DNA of 64,000 bases from Heliocidaris erythrogramma (Eukaryota; Echinodermata; Echinoidea; Camarodonta; Echinometridae): positions 29,701,822-29,765,821 of the forward strand of contig CM046853.1 in NCBI GenBank assembly GCA_025617745.1, read 5' to 3'. A program made the translations under genes and the position numbers. A model generated the notes under the pieces. That model had not been told where the DNA came from. It saw only the letters and a list, made by a program, of their open reading frames with translations, and did not search any database. Numbering within the stretch: the stretch's first letter is position 1; each line of letters begins with the position of its first letter. Below, in pieces: positions 1-10,961 of this stretch.

Positions 1-151
1 TTAGCTGTCGAAAAGTGCAAACTCTCTTGTAAAGTTACATCTGTTGCCTATTATTAAATTATTCAACACTAAGTTAGTGTGTATCTCACTCAGAGTCAGA
101 CGTTTTTTCTGCGTATAAACTAGTAAAGTACGCTTTTCAGTAGTATTCATC

Positions 152-245
152 ATGGTTGAATTCAAAGACCCTAATTCACCTATGGAAGAAGGTTTCGATA
201 ATCGGGTGTTTATTATTCCAGCCATCATAATCGTGGGCTTGATTG
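152..245 (+). CDS. small single-pass membrane protein, exon 1
   Basis: First coding exon of a two-exon gene for a 62-residue protein. The ATG at 152 is the first in its frame after an in-frame TAA at 116-118. The exon encodes MVEFKDPNSPMEEGFDNRVF, then most of a hydrophobic segment (about residues 19-37 of the whole protein), and ends after the first base of a glycine codon at a strong donor (G|GTAAGTAAG, 246). The acidic N-terminus, single membrane helix and basic tail of exon 2 suggest a small integral membrane protein with a cytosolic C-terminus. The KLA..I..REK stretch after the helix resembles the vertebrate SMIM15 tail, but the match is too short to name the gene. Bases 1-151 would be 5' UTR or promoter; the true start may lie outside the window. 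Confidence 0.62.
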
Positions 246-265
246 GTAAGTAAGTTAAACCAAGG

Positions 266-720
266 CAAGGGCAAACCCACAAAATAGGGGCCGGATTTTG
301 TCCAAGCTAATATTAATAGGCCAACCAATTGTTCAAATTAACAACAGTCGGGCCCAATGCCAAGGCAACAGTCACATACACATTTTCACATACCAATTCC
401 TCTCGATTCTTGATTATTTGATGTAAAAAATGTCAATTTTAAAAAATTTAAGCAAGAAATATCGGCAAAACAAAGTCACCCATTTCCTTATGACAATAAG
501 GCACATTAAGGAAACTGGTGACTTTGCCGAACGATATTTCTTGCTTAAAATGGACATTTTTGACATCAAGTAATCAAGAATCAAGAGGAATTGGTATGTG
601 AAAATGTGTATGTGACTGTTGGGCCTGACTGTTGTTAATTTGAACAATTGGTTGGCCTTATAGTTATATTTAAGTTATATTAGCTTGGAAAAAATCCGGC
701 CCCTATTTTGTGGGTTTGCC
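266..720. repeat. long foldback (inverted-repeat) element in the small gene's intron
   Basis: Bases 270-495 and 505-720 are near-perfect inverted copies with only a few bases between them, so the element could form a hairpin of roughly 215 bp. The ends are GGCAAACCCAC and GTGGGTTTGCC. The 9-base word AAACCAAGG lies just outside on both sides (257-265 and 721-729), a likely target-site duplication, though four extra bases separate the left copy from the arm. It looks like a non-autonomous foldback/MITE; no coding sequence seen. Confidence 0.85.
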
Positions 721-738
721 AAACCAAGGAGGTACATG

Positions 739-760
739 TACTAGGCAAGCTTGCCTAGTA
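739..760. repeat. perfect 22-bp palindrome
   Basis: The sequence from TACTAGGCAAG to CTTGCCTAGTA is its own exact reverse complement. It lies in the intron just right of the foldback element. It may be a footprint of a small palindromic insertion or chance; no function is assigned. Confidence 0.5.
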
Positions 761-1879
761 ATCTTGGTAAAACATGATGGATTATTCCATATTTTAACAG
801 TTTTCACTCAATATTCTGTTTTTCCTTTTCCCGTTTTTGAAACGGAAAAACAAATTGTTTGAATGTCAATATCACGCAATATGGGAGACTCTTTCCCATG
901 CGGGAGACTTTTATCAAGAAATTTGGTAGCCTGTTCAAGAGACAATCTCCCATTTCGGTACCGTTTTCTTTGTTTACATTTGTTGCAAAGGGATCACTTT
1001 GACTCAACTTCAAAATTTGATAAGCAGACTGCTCATAAAAACTTACATGTAATGAGTTACTCCTTTTCATTTTGACCATCTACTTTAAAAATTCACTGCT
1101 AGTTTGTTTTTATAACATTTTTTTGTTGTGCTCCTCAGAGAGGCAAATATTTGGCAGAGATATTGTTGTTTAGTGTGTTAGCAAAGTCTCCAGTATCAGA
1201 GACTGTCTCCCAAGTGGAAGAGATTCTCCCAAATCAGCCTTGCGCCTCTACTGAATGTACAAGTGATCATTTTACTTTTCGATCCTGCTCCATAGATCTT
1301 CCTTTTTGAATTTTATTATCGTTTGTCTCTATTAGTAATTACATTATACCGTATATATACTTGATTTTGCAAACACTGTAACCTGTGACCAAAATTTGTA
1401 CTCTGTAACTACATGTAATTTATTTGTATTCTGTACCAGTGAAAAAAACAAATCTCTGCATAGACAAAAAATATTTAATTCAATTCAGTTCAATCATGTT
1501 CATCTTCATTTTCAATTTTCACCAAAGTCTACCGTTACTCGTTAGATTGCTCCTTGGGCTAGGGCTCGGCAGGAAATATCGTCTAGTAGTAGATCGCCGT
1601 CAAAAGCTACATCAAAGTCATTGAAAAATGGTTGGTTTGGGATGAACTCTAGACCCTAGTAAGATAGTTGGCAGGTTGATACACTGAAACATTTGTTAAC
1701 CTTGTTGGTATTCATTGGGGAAAATTTACAGAATAATTGTCAATTACTTGTAATAAAAAAATCACAATCCTGGCAGTGGCACAGAATGTGCTATCCATCA
1801 ATACATGTACATGTATTTGTCTACTTCATTTACCTGAAATACAATGTAATTTTTGTTTTTGCTGACATTTCCTCCCCAG

Positions 1880-1974
1880 GATTTGTGGTCTATAAGCTTG
1901 CAACAAGCATCCATGGCAGAGAGAAGGCACGGAGAGACAAGAAACAGAGGAAATTGGAATCTCGGCGGAGGTAA
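1880..1974 (+). CDS. small single-pass membrane protein, exon 2 (terminal)
   Basis: Preceded by a pyrimidine-rich acceptor (CCTCCCCAG, 1871-1879). It completes the split glycine codon and reads GFVVYKLATSIHGREKARR, then a strongly basic tail ending in LESRRR, with TAA at 1972-1974. Exon 1 (94 nt) plus exon 2 (95 nt) gives 63 codons including the stop, so the phase is consistent. The positively charged flank directly after the membrane segment favours a cytosolic C-terminus by the positive-inside rule. The 1,634-bp intron (246-1879) holds the foldback element. The poly(A) site is not evident; AATAAA words occur at about 5483, 6250 and 7988. Confidence rests on splice signals and phase, not on a named homologue. 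Confidence 0.65.
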
Positions 1975-3035
1975 CGTGCAACAGGAGGGCACATCCGCAA
2001 CTTCTTTCTTGTCACATTGGTTCTAGAACCAACTGAAAACTATGAAGTTCAAAGATATACATTTCCAATCATCAATATTGAGGTCTATTGGCCTGGATCA
2101 TTGAAAATGTAGTATTATCTGACATATCTGATACAGGTATAGTAAATTACACACTACCCTTGATCATGATATATTAAGATAGTGCAATTTCTCATTTTTA
2201 TGTAGATATATATGTGTATGATATGAATGATTAGAATGAAAACAAGAAAGAAGAAATGATATAGGTCCCATTTGATCATTTTGCAAATGAACATCCTTGT
2301 ATTTGTATAGTATAGGAACACATACCTTTCAAAGTCTGCAAGGGTTCTTCTCCTATTTCCATGGAGCATCAAGCCTTGCAATATTTTTGTTTAATTTGAA
2401 AAGCAAATTCCCCTTAACTTCTTGCACTTTGAACAATTTGCATTTACAAGTATGCAACAAAGACTACCGTAAGTCAATTTGAATTTTTCATTGAAAGCAA
2501 ACATATTAAGTGAATGATATTGCTGTAAAATGTGTATGCAAAAAGATATTGTGTAGTGTGTGGATGATATTTCTGTCACGTACATGTATGGCTATGCACT
2601 TGAACAGATCAATATTACTGACTTTTAATTGTACCATTTACCTGAAGAAATAATTTGTGTACAGCTAGAAAGTATTAAATCAACCTCAGAGAACTTTATC
2701 TGGCATTCTGTGGGTCAACAGTTAGGGGGTATGAAGGTGCACGCACGGAACCGAACTCCGAGTTGGATTTCGCGCGAGCCTTATGTTGGCGTGCGTGTAC
2801 GTGTGCGTCAAAAATCAGGTAAATCTAGATGTTTGCTGCATCTTGTTTGCATGTTTTGGTGGTTGTATAACATTGGTTCATATTTACAATACATACATAT
2901 AGGAGGTACTACATGTAATACTACACAGTGGTGTATGATTCTTCATTCTCCTGGTTTTAGCAAATAATACTGTTAGGATTTCATTTACTATGATTCTTTT
3001 TCTTCTTCATGCATGTTATTTTCTCAGGTTTAAAA
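1975..3035. other. 3' flank of the small gene, no further feature
   Basis: AT-rich sequence with scattered ACATGTA words, probably 3' UTR and intergenic DNA. Short open frames here show no splice support, family motif or codon pattern. Confidence 0.4.
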
Positions 3036-3908
3036 TACAGTCAAACCTGTCTATTAAAGGTTGACTAAATTAGAGAAAAAATGGGTGCTCTTTCCATGTA
3101 GTTTTGCCTTCTAATCACGAATCTGCCAATCGATTGTCCAAATTATGTCTCGTTTTGGCGAAAAAGGGGGAAAAGTAGAGGTTTTGGGACCGTTCCTTAA
3201 AACTCGTGAGCTGATTGGCTAACCCCCAGGTGACGTATGAAAAGTAAGAGGCACAAGATCTGCAGGCTGCAGCATATAATATTGTACACAGAATGCGGTA
3301 TTTGACCCCTCTGTTCAACGGACAATTTATGAAAATAGGAAATTAATCAATATAATCTTAGGAGTGAATAATCATTAGCAATATATTTTCTACAAGATCA
3401 GAAAACGCTTTTGCCCAAATATACAGCTCTTGTTTTGTTTTTTAGCTTTTCTTTTGAACAATGTTCTCATCCATCTGAGCTTGCCGAACGAAAGTTTTGC
3501 ATTGGTCATAAACGCGTGCACAGCCGTTTTATGCGTCTGTATGATTGTACAATGTCCTACACATCTTTAGTACGGCAGTGACTATGTTCCCCTCGTACAT
3601 AGCGACTGGTGAACGCTTTTGTTTTGTTTATTTCACTTACGGTTTTTTTTTTTACTTCGCTTTACATAGTACATTAGTACTGACTTAGATTTTGGCTGAA
3701 TTCGAGTAACTTATATAATTATAGAGAGAGGAAAAGTGCCCGCGATTCCGAGTTGGAGGACTTTTCTGAGCCATGCAGATACGAACTCTGATTTACAGGT
3801 AGATGATTTCTCAGACCCTGAAGGCATAGAAGCTCGAGTGACAAGGGGATATTCGACCATAATATGTTTGAACCCCTCGCAGAATACGATGAAGGGCCGT
3901 GGGTGAAG

Positions 3909-3950
3909 TAACTCCAGGGAGCTCCAACGCGTTGGAGCTCCCTGGAGTTA
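3909..3950. repeat. perfect 42-bp palindromic insert
   Basis: Each half is 21 bases, starting TAACTCCAGGGAGC and ending GGAGTTA. It is flanked by the 8-base word GGGTGAAG (3901-3908 and 3952-3959), like a tiny foldback element with an 8-bp target duplication. Confidence 0.8.
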
Positions 3951-3959
3951 CGGGTGAAG

Positions 3960-4031
3960 TAGACCGAAAATGCTGTCTCTCGTTCGTTAGGTCGTCTTAG
4001 CTAACGAGCGAGAGACAGAATTTTCGGTCTA
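3960..4031. repeat. 72-bp imperfect palindromic insert
   Basis: The arms begin TAGACCGAAAA and end TTTTCGGTCTA, with an inner stem around CTGTCTCTCGTTCG. The same GGGTGAAG word flanks it (3952-3959 and 4033-4040), so it sits directly beside the 42-bp palindrome and shares its middle flank. Confidence 0.78.
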
Positions 4032-4910
4032 CGGGTGAAGCTGCTGCAGCTGTTGTCGTTGAAAAACAGATTAGAAGACTTGACTCCAAGTCTGATCGTT
4101 GGAATAGCTGCATCTTTTAGCTAGCTTATCCTTCTCTTCATGCCAAATTCGGAATACAGGAGGATGCTCAAAATCATCTTCGGCAAAGTGATCGCTGAAG
4201 ATTGTACTCCACTCACTTGGCCGGCCCTTGCCACTCTGCCCGCGTGAGCTTTACATTTGCGACCCACAATTTCCGTAGATTTTCATCTTTAGGAAAATGA
4301 TGTAGGCTTACACCATCTTTAGGGGTCTAGCTAGAGCCTGCAACTATACACCGATTAGGCATTATTGATGAAACTGTGTCCCAAAATCAAAGTTATTGTG
4401 AGGAATTAAACCGCGAAAATACGCAATGCAAATGGTCGATGCGGTGAATATCATGCTCGGCACCGGGCTGGGCCTGCCGGGGGCCTCCGGGCGCACACGG
4501 TATAGGTTAGTGGAATATTTTCCCTTACTTTTCATGCGTCACAGATCACGTGATCACGCGTCGCTTCGATGGGTTTTTTTAGGGGCGGGGCTTATGACTG
4601 TGTAAATCAGCAAAAATATGCTTTTCAAATGATTATAAAATATGACTGAATGCATAAAAAATTGTGTGATGGATATTTTTTGGCTCCTGATGACACCTTC
4701 CTACGAAAAATGGGCAATTATTTTTTTATTTTAGTGACCCTGTCTATTAAGGCCACCCACGGGAAACAGAAAAAGTGGCCACTGTAGACAGGTGGCCTTT
4801 ATAGACAGGTTCTAAGGCACATATTTCTTGCTACAGGGAGGCAATATAAGTGACCACTATAGACGGGTCACGGCTATAGACAGTTGGCCACTAAGACAGG
4901 TTTGACTGTA

Positions 4911-5496
4911 TAACGTTTTCATGTTCATGGATCTTGCAAATGGTCTAGGCGTAGGGTTTGGGTTGAGGAATGTTCATGTATGCAACACAATATGCACGAC
5001 ATACCTTTGCATTAGAATTTATCCTTGATAATAAGAACTGCCTGATATTGGAGACATATTTTCACTGTGAAGTCCCCCAAGCTCAAGGTATGAGAAGGTG
5101 AATACAAGTGTGTTCTGACAGGAACCCTGCTTTATCTGATATATATACACCCTCTGTTGAAAATAGGATGACTTCCAAATATTTCTTAGCTATGAAATGA
5201 TGCAGAAAATTTAATTTTTGAAGTCACACTTTTATTTGTAAGGGGCGTACCCAGACATTAACAATGAAGGAACTCCCTTTTGCGTTGCAGCCCTCTGCAC
5301 ATTGTGTTAGTGTTTTTCCTGGGACTTGCAATCAGGGGAGGGTGAGTACGTACATGTACATTTACAGGTAGGCTGGCTACACCTTGTGCAGGATAGATAC
5401 ACCATTGATTTTTCTTTGATGGACCTTTATGAAATGTAGTCTTTCAAGTGCTTTTTGTTGATCAACGCACATTAACATTATAAATAAATGTTAATA
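4911..5496. other. intergenic, nothing recognised
   Basis: AT-rich, without inverted ends, tandem repeats or supported coding exons. Confidence 0.4.
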
Positions 5497-5791
5497 TGGC
5501 ACGAAAAAAGAGACATGATAACGAATTTTTTCGACCTGCACTCATCAGGTTATCACGCAGGTATGTAACAATTGCTCAAAATCAACTATATTATACTCGA
5601 TGAACCCGGACGCTGTAATTTCAGAACAATCGCAAAGCTTGGACGAACTCCTTTTGTCTACACAAAAGGGGCTCATGCGATTGAATGTAGGCGGCTTCCA
5701 GAAAGCGTAAATGCGGTATTACATACCTGTGTGATAACCTGATGAGTGCAGGTCGAAAAGCTTCGTTATCATGTCTCTTTTTCGTGCCATG
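5497..5791. repeat. foldback element with hammerhead-like motif in both arms
   Basis: Arms 5497-5569 and 5720-5791 are inverted copies beginning ATGGCACGAAAAA and ending TTTTTCGTGCCAT. Each arm, read towards its own outer end, carries GATAAC-CTGATGA-GTGCAGGTC-GAAA followed by a segment ending GTTATC (5733-5770 on +, about 5519-5556 on -). CTGATGA and GAAA are the hammerhead ribozyme core words, and GATAAC/GTTATC would form one helix. The central 150 bp are unrecognised. Confidence 0.75.
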
Positions 5792-8213
5792 TTGAAATTT
5801 TGTAGTACCAGGAAATGAATTATAAAATCTACTTTGCTGCTTAAAAACAAACCAGTGCTGTTGTTTGATTTGAGACTATGTAATGATTGTAATGAGGAGA
5901 CCAAAGGAAATATAAATGTATATATTGTTGATTGTTGATTTTGTATGAAGATTAGTGAAATCTTTAGTTGGAGTCTAATATTGTGTGATGAGAAATGTGC
6001 AGAGTTCAGTCTACCATCAGTTGAAACAATTACAATGCATTTTCATGGTAGGGTATTTTACATTTGCCTTGTGTGGTCAGTTATACTGAGGTTAACAGAA
6101 AGAAAAAAAAACATTGGAGGGTATATTTAGTTCAGACCTTTGCCTTGTGTGGTCAATTATACTGAGGAAAAAAATGAAAGAAAGCTAATGGTTATGGTTG
6201 TAGATAGTAAACACAAAATTCCATATTTGCACAAATAGAAACATTCCCTAATAAAGGCTCTAAAATTAGCAAAGAGGAGCATCCCATTAATCAAATGTAA
6301 ATACATGTATGTAAGTACAATGTAAATGTCTGAGTTGGTAATTACATATTTGTTGAATTCAGCCACCTTGAACATCACTTAAAGCTTTTTCACTTGCCAT
6401 GCTTAATAGGCAATTGGATTTTTGTAACCCATTAGTGCTGTCCGTGTACATGTACTCATTATCATTATGCCACATGGAGATTTTCTTGCCTATGCCATCT
6501 ATGCCATTTGGTGTGTAATTTGTATGGAAGCAGACGAGATGTATTTTATGATTAATTTTAATTCATGTCCTACCCTGGGACTTGATGTTTGTATGCTTTC
6601 ATTATATAGGCCTATAGGGCTTAGAGTGTAGAAATGTTGATTGGAACATCAGTTTACATCTGGCCAACTGCCTAGAAGATGGCTGTCAGAGCCATTGACA
6701 ATACACTGTGTAGTGTATAAAAGCCTTTTTTCAGGAAGCTGTCATCTAAATGTAATTATTGGATTGAATGAAGAGGAGTTGCCTATTTATTGTCCATAGT
6801 ATGGACTATTGATCTTTACTGACCAGTAACAAAACATGGTATAGTAATTTAAAAGTGGATCTTACATGTTTTTTCCAGATTGATGACTTTGAATTGTGGA
6901 GCTGGATTTTATTCAGGGTATCAGTACTAATTTTGTTGTTCTCAAGGATAATGCTGTGCATTTTCTCTATTCATGACTCTCTTTGATTCTCATATGTGTA
7001 AATCGTTCTCCTCCTGTGTACCTACACTGTAATGTTCTTTCATGTTTACCTTATGTATACCTGAACATAGTTATGTATTGTAATTGGTGGTCAAATTCAA
7101 CGAAAGAAGTAGTAAAATACACTGCAATGTCAGCAAGTATAATTCAATTTCAAGAAATGGCTTTGCCACAAAGAGAGACAATATGGAAAAATTATAGATT
7201 AATTCAGAACTGACATATCATGAGATACATGTACATTACATCATTTACATGTATCATGTTTTTATTTTTTGTGGTGGTGGTGGTGGTGGTGGGTTATGAT
7301 TATTGCCACTCTTAACAAAATATGGGGATTTAATTTTTCTAATTGTACATTTATCCCTCAATTACATTATTTATTGTATTCTGCCTATGGTACATGCTCA
7401 TATTAAACTTTATAAAGATAATTGAACTATGTTTTACTACATCTGGAGCCGACCCTAACAGAAAATGAAGCTCTAAAATGAGGTCCTTTTGTATACAATG
7501 TAGATGCTACTTCTCACGCTTCTAGATGTACAAGTTATATTGACTTCAGTTGAATAGAGGTCTGTGTTATATGTACAAGGGCCAAGTACGAGAACAAAAA
7601 TATTGACCAGAGTATCATACTTTTTCCTCTATAGAAAATATCTGCTCAATCAAACCACCAAGATATGTTATTTTGTTTCATCCTCAATTAAGGATATTGT
7701 GATGATGGTAAAATATCACAAATAATGATCATAGTTGTCTTTTTTAACATCATTAGGTCATATTTTTGCCCCTTTTGATTCTGCCAGCCTTGATTATTTC
7801 ACAGCAAATTCTTTCCTTTCCCCACTCCCAGTCATTCTTGTTTTCTTTGCATGTCATGGAAAATGTTTCTCATTTATTTTTTGGAAAGATATGTAGGTAT
7901 TCCATGATCAATGTCAATTATTCAGGTGATAAGATGTGTTACTAATTAATGTAGTGCTTTCGGTGGTTGGTACATGTTTCTGCTGTAAAAAAATAAAGAA
8001 ACTTGTGTGATTTTAAAAATGGAATTTTGGGTATTTCATTAATCAATCAAAAAAAGAATGAGACATTGCTGTAAATGTTGAATTGACTGATGTGGTCAAT
8101 TCACAAGTGTCAGAACTCTCATTGACAATACGAGGCTATGTTTATTACTTTCTTAGAACTGGAAATACTATGTCACAAGTAATTTGCAGCGATAAAGTTG
8201 GATTAACTGAGTA
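5792..8213. other. intergenic DNA, one (TGG)n run
   Basis: AT-rich sequence with a (TGG)n microsatellite at about 7271-7294. No transposon ends or convincing exons were seen. It could include distal 3' UTR of the upstream gene. Confidence 0.4.
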
Positions 8214-8221
8214 GATTTGGG

Positions 8222-8576
8222 CAGGGGCGGATCCAGGATTTAGTATATTTGGGCAGGGGCGGATCCAGGATTTAGTATAAGGGGCGGGGAGGCACACAAA
8301 TGCAGGTTTGTCAACTTTTGGAAAAGTTAGACCCATATTTTTTTGGTCTTGCCAGACGTCCAAAATTTGCTCAGTGGCGGGAGGGGTTATGGGGGTCCAG
8401 TTTCCCTCCATAATTCTCTGGGGGAAAAAATAAAAGGTTTTCATTCTAAAAGGGGGGGGGGGGGGGCCCACAACCGACAAAAGGGCGGATCCTTTATGGT
8501 CAAAAGGCATACTTTTCTTCCACAGGGGGGGGGGGGGGGCCGGAAGTGTCCCCCAACCTCCCCGGATCCGCCAATG
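8222..8576. mobile_element. non-autonomous hAT-like element with 8-bp target duplication
   Basis: Ends CAGGGGCGGATCCAGG and CCGGATCCGCCAATG are imperfect terminal inverted repeats. The word GATTTGGG flanks both sides (8214-8221 and 8577-8584), a perfect 8-bp duplication typical of hAT. The left end carries a tandem duplication of about 30 bp including the terminal repeat. The interior has two poly-G runs and no transposase. Confidence 0.88.
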
Positions 8577-8584
8577 GATTTGGG

Positions 8585-9470
8585 TCTAATATGAAATGAG
8601 GTAAATAATTTCTGATAAAGTCGCATATTTTGTTATAGTGTAATACATTTGGGTTACTAAAGGTGACATTATATTAATGAACGTAGCAAAGAAGTTTGGG
8701 GTTCTGAATGGAAAATACGGTATGAGAGAATTGGGGAATTGAAATGAAAACAAAAATTAATAGAAAAGTTAAATAACATTATTTTCAGACTTCTAAAAAG
8801 AGATAGACAGGGAGGGAGAGAGAGAGAGAGAGAGAGAAAGAAATACATGTAGTGTTTGGTGTTTCAATGATAGAAAGTGGGAAATAGAGGGAGAGAAAAG
8901 AAAAGTAGTGTGTGACATCTGAGACGTAGACGATCTGAGGTAGATGGCTGAATTACCTTTACACATCTAGTAGGCCTGAAAGCTATGTGTGGAAGTATGG
9001 ATTCCCGGTGGTGTCACATCACACTGACTTTGTGTATACGCGTGGTACATATATGTACAGTAATTAATTTTGGGAGATGTTCGAAAAGGATTTCGAATTT
9101 TGCCTGTTTCTTTTGGTCTGTCTTTTTTTTTGAAAGCGCAAGAAATTTCACGAAAAATGGTCCTATACATGTATTATATTTCAAAAAGGAAACTGCAACT
9201 CAAATGACATAAGCCCAATTCAGCGAAATTGGTACTTTTTGTAAATGCGTACTCGATTATTCCAAAATGTAAAATAGAGCCCATTTTGTCCGTTTATGAT
9301 CAACTGTACAAAAGGGGTCATATTTTGTGAAAATGTTCTTGGACAAAATAGGGGGCTTTTTTCGACTCCGCAAACAATCTTGTGTTGACACCTTTTAATC
9401 TGAAGTAACACCACCGAGGAGGGAATAAATATCAGTAGTAAACGCTCACCATGTCCTGGAGGGGGGTAAC
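8585..9470. other. intergenic, GA microsatellite
   Basis: Contains a (GA)n run at about 8813-8837 and otherwise unassigned AT-rich sequence. Confidence 0.4.
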
Positions 9471-9702
9471 CTCGTTAGTCATAAGGACCGCTATCCATAA
9501 CGCGTGACTAAATCAATAGCGGTTTTGTATGAATAGCGGTCCTTATGAATAGCTAGCAAACCATAGACAAATTACCTCGCTATTCATAAGGACCTCCGTT
9601 CATAAGGACCTCTATTCATAACTATTCATAAGGACCGCTATTCATAACGCGTGTTAAATGAATAACGGTTTTCTATGAATAGCGGTCCTTATGAATAGCG
9701 AG
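9471..9702. repeat. modular palindromic element, ATTCATAAGGACC words
   Basis: Built from about eight copies, in both orientations, of CTATTCATAAGGACC. The right half forms a near-perfect hairpin (ends CTCGCTATTCATAAGGACC / GGTCCTTATGAATAGCGAG) and the left half is a diverged copy of the same hairpin. Confidence 0.8.
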
Positions 9703-10220
9703 CTGACCCGTCCTGGAGTCGTTCATTATGCCCTGCATGCATACTATTAATTTGAAACAGAAAGCTGTTTACGGTAAATGAATAATAATTACTATTATTT
9801 CGACTTGGAGTGGAGTGGTTCAGGAGTGGAGTGGTTCAGGAGTTACCTCACTAATAGGACTCAATTTGTATCGGTTAACAATTGCAATTTCAATTTATTG
9901 CCATTCATACTCTTCGCTGATGACTCAAATATTTTCTTTTCTCATGCTGATGTTAATGAACTCATTACAATTGTGAATTCTGAACTGACATAATTATGTG
10001 ACCGTTTGGATCAAGTCAAACAAACTTTCACTTAATCTCCAGAAAACAAATTACATGTTATTTAGTAATAAAATCAGTAGTTTACCAGGCAGTATCCATT
10101 TTGATAACCATGTTCTTGATAATGTTTCTATAACAAGATTTTTAGGAGTTCTTATTGACAACAAATTATCATGGAAACCTCATATCGATAGCACATGCCG
10201 AACAATTTCTAGAAATATCG

Positions 10221-10407
10221 GGCGTTGTGGCGTGCGACTGTAATCCAGCTACCAGTGGAAGTTATAAACTGATTCAGCGGACCCAGGTTCGAGACTGAGT
10301 CACGTCTTTCGGATGGTGACGTTAAAGGTCGGTCCCAGACGTAAATAATCGTATCTGATTGATACACGTCTGTAAAAACCCAATTACGCACACACACACA
10401 CACACAC
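10221..10407 (+). mobile_element. tRNA-derived SINE inside the LINE
   Basis: Head resembles a tRNA promoter: a B-box-like GGTTCGAGACT with an A-box-like TGGCGTGCGAC upstream. It continues into CGTCTTTCGGATGGTGACGT, a conserved SINE central domain (Nin-like, tentative), and ends in a (CA)n tail at about 10388-10407. It splits the LINE reverse transcriptase directly after the SRNIG residues. Confidence 0.65.
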
Positions 10408-10576
10408 AATTAACTAGGTAGGATATGTTTTAGGATAGGATAGATTAAGGTAGAGAATAGGATAACATAAAGCATGGCTTAATAACCGTAAAACTACAGA
10501 CTTTCTGGCTTTCCTTGAGACTGACTACAAATTATTTTAAATTTACAACCTCTTTCCTGTAAAAAAACGGAAATAT
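10408..10576 (-). repeat. fragment of the CACTGTTAAAA element, inverted copy of 19490-19660
   Basis: Starts AATTAACTAGGTAGGATATG and ends CTGTAAAAAAACGGAAATATT; the reverse complement is found almost unchanged inside the TA-flanked element at 19379-20000. GAAATAT occurs at both edges of the combined SINE-plus-fragment insert (near 10211 and 10569), a possible target duplication. Confidence 0.75.
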
Positions 10577-10961
10577 TAAAAAAAAAAAAATTAATAAACT
10601 CAACATTTTCTTCCTTCTCGAACATTGGTGACACTTTATTACACATTGATCTTTCCATATATTAATTATGGAATTATAGCTTGGGAATGTGCAATAAAAA
10701 CACAATTAAACCGGATATTACTTTTGCAGAAAAAGGCTCTAAGAATAATATTTCAAACGCAATTTAGATCACATACCGATATTTTATTCTTTGAAAACAA
10801 TATTCTCAAAGTAAATGACATATATCTTTTCCAACTCGGCCAATTCATGTACAAATTAAGTAAAGACAATCTCCCCGCAATTTGTTCCAATATGTTCCGC
10901 AAGAATACTTCTATACATTATTACCCAACTAGACAACGAAACTGCTATTATCTACCATTAA

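Larger units (their letters stand above)
3038..4908. mobile_element. TA-flanked DNA transposon, mariner/pogo-like ends
   Basis: The left end CAGTCAAACCTGTCT (3038-3052) and its inverse (4894-4908) are terminal inverted repeats, each flanked by TA (3036-3037 and 4909-4910), as in the Tc1/mariner/pogo superfamily. Next to the right end lie several variants of CTATAGACAGGTGGCC, a subterminal repeat. The 1.87-kb interior has no intact transposase; a short open stretch around 3740-3900 is acidic and serine-rich but not diagnostic. Two small palindromic inserts lie at 3909-4031, and a GC-rich patch at about 4440-4500. Probably a non-autonomous or decayed copy; family placement is inferred from the ends. 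Confidence 0.75.

Noticed and set aside
2629-2967. 112-codon open frame downstream of the small gene
   Set aside because: No splice-site context, motif or codon pattern; overlaps ordinary AT-rich flank.
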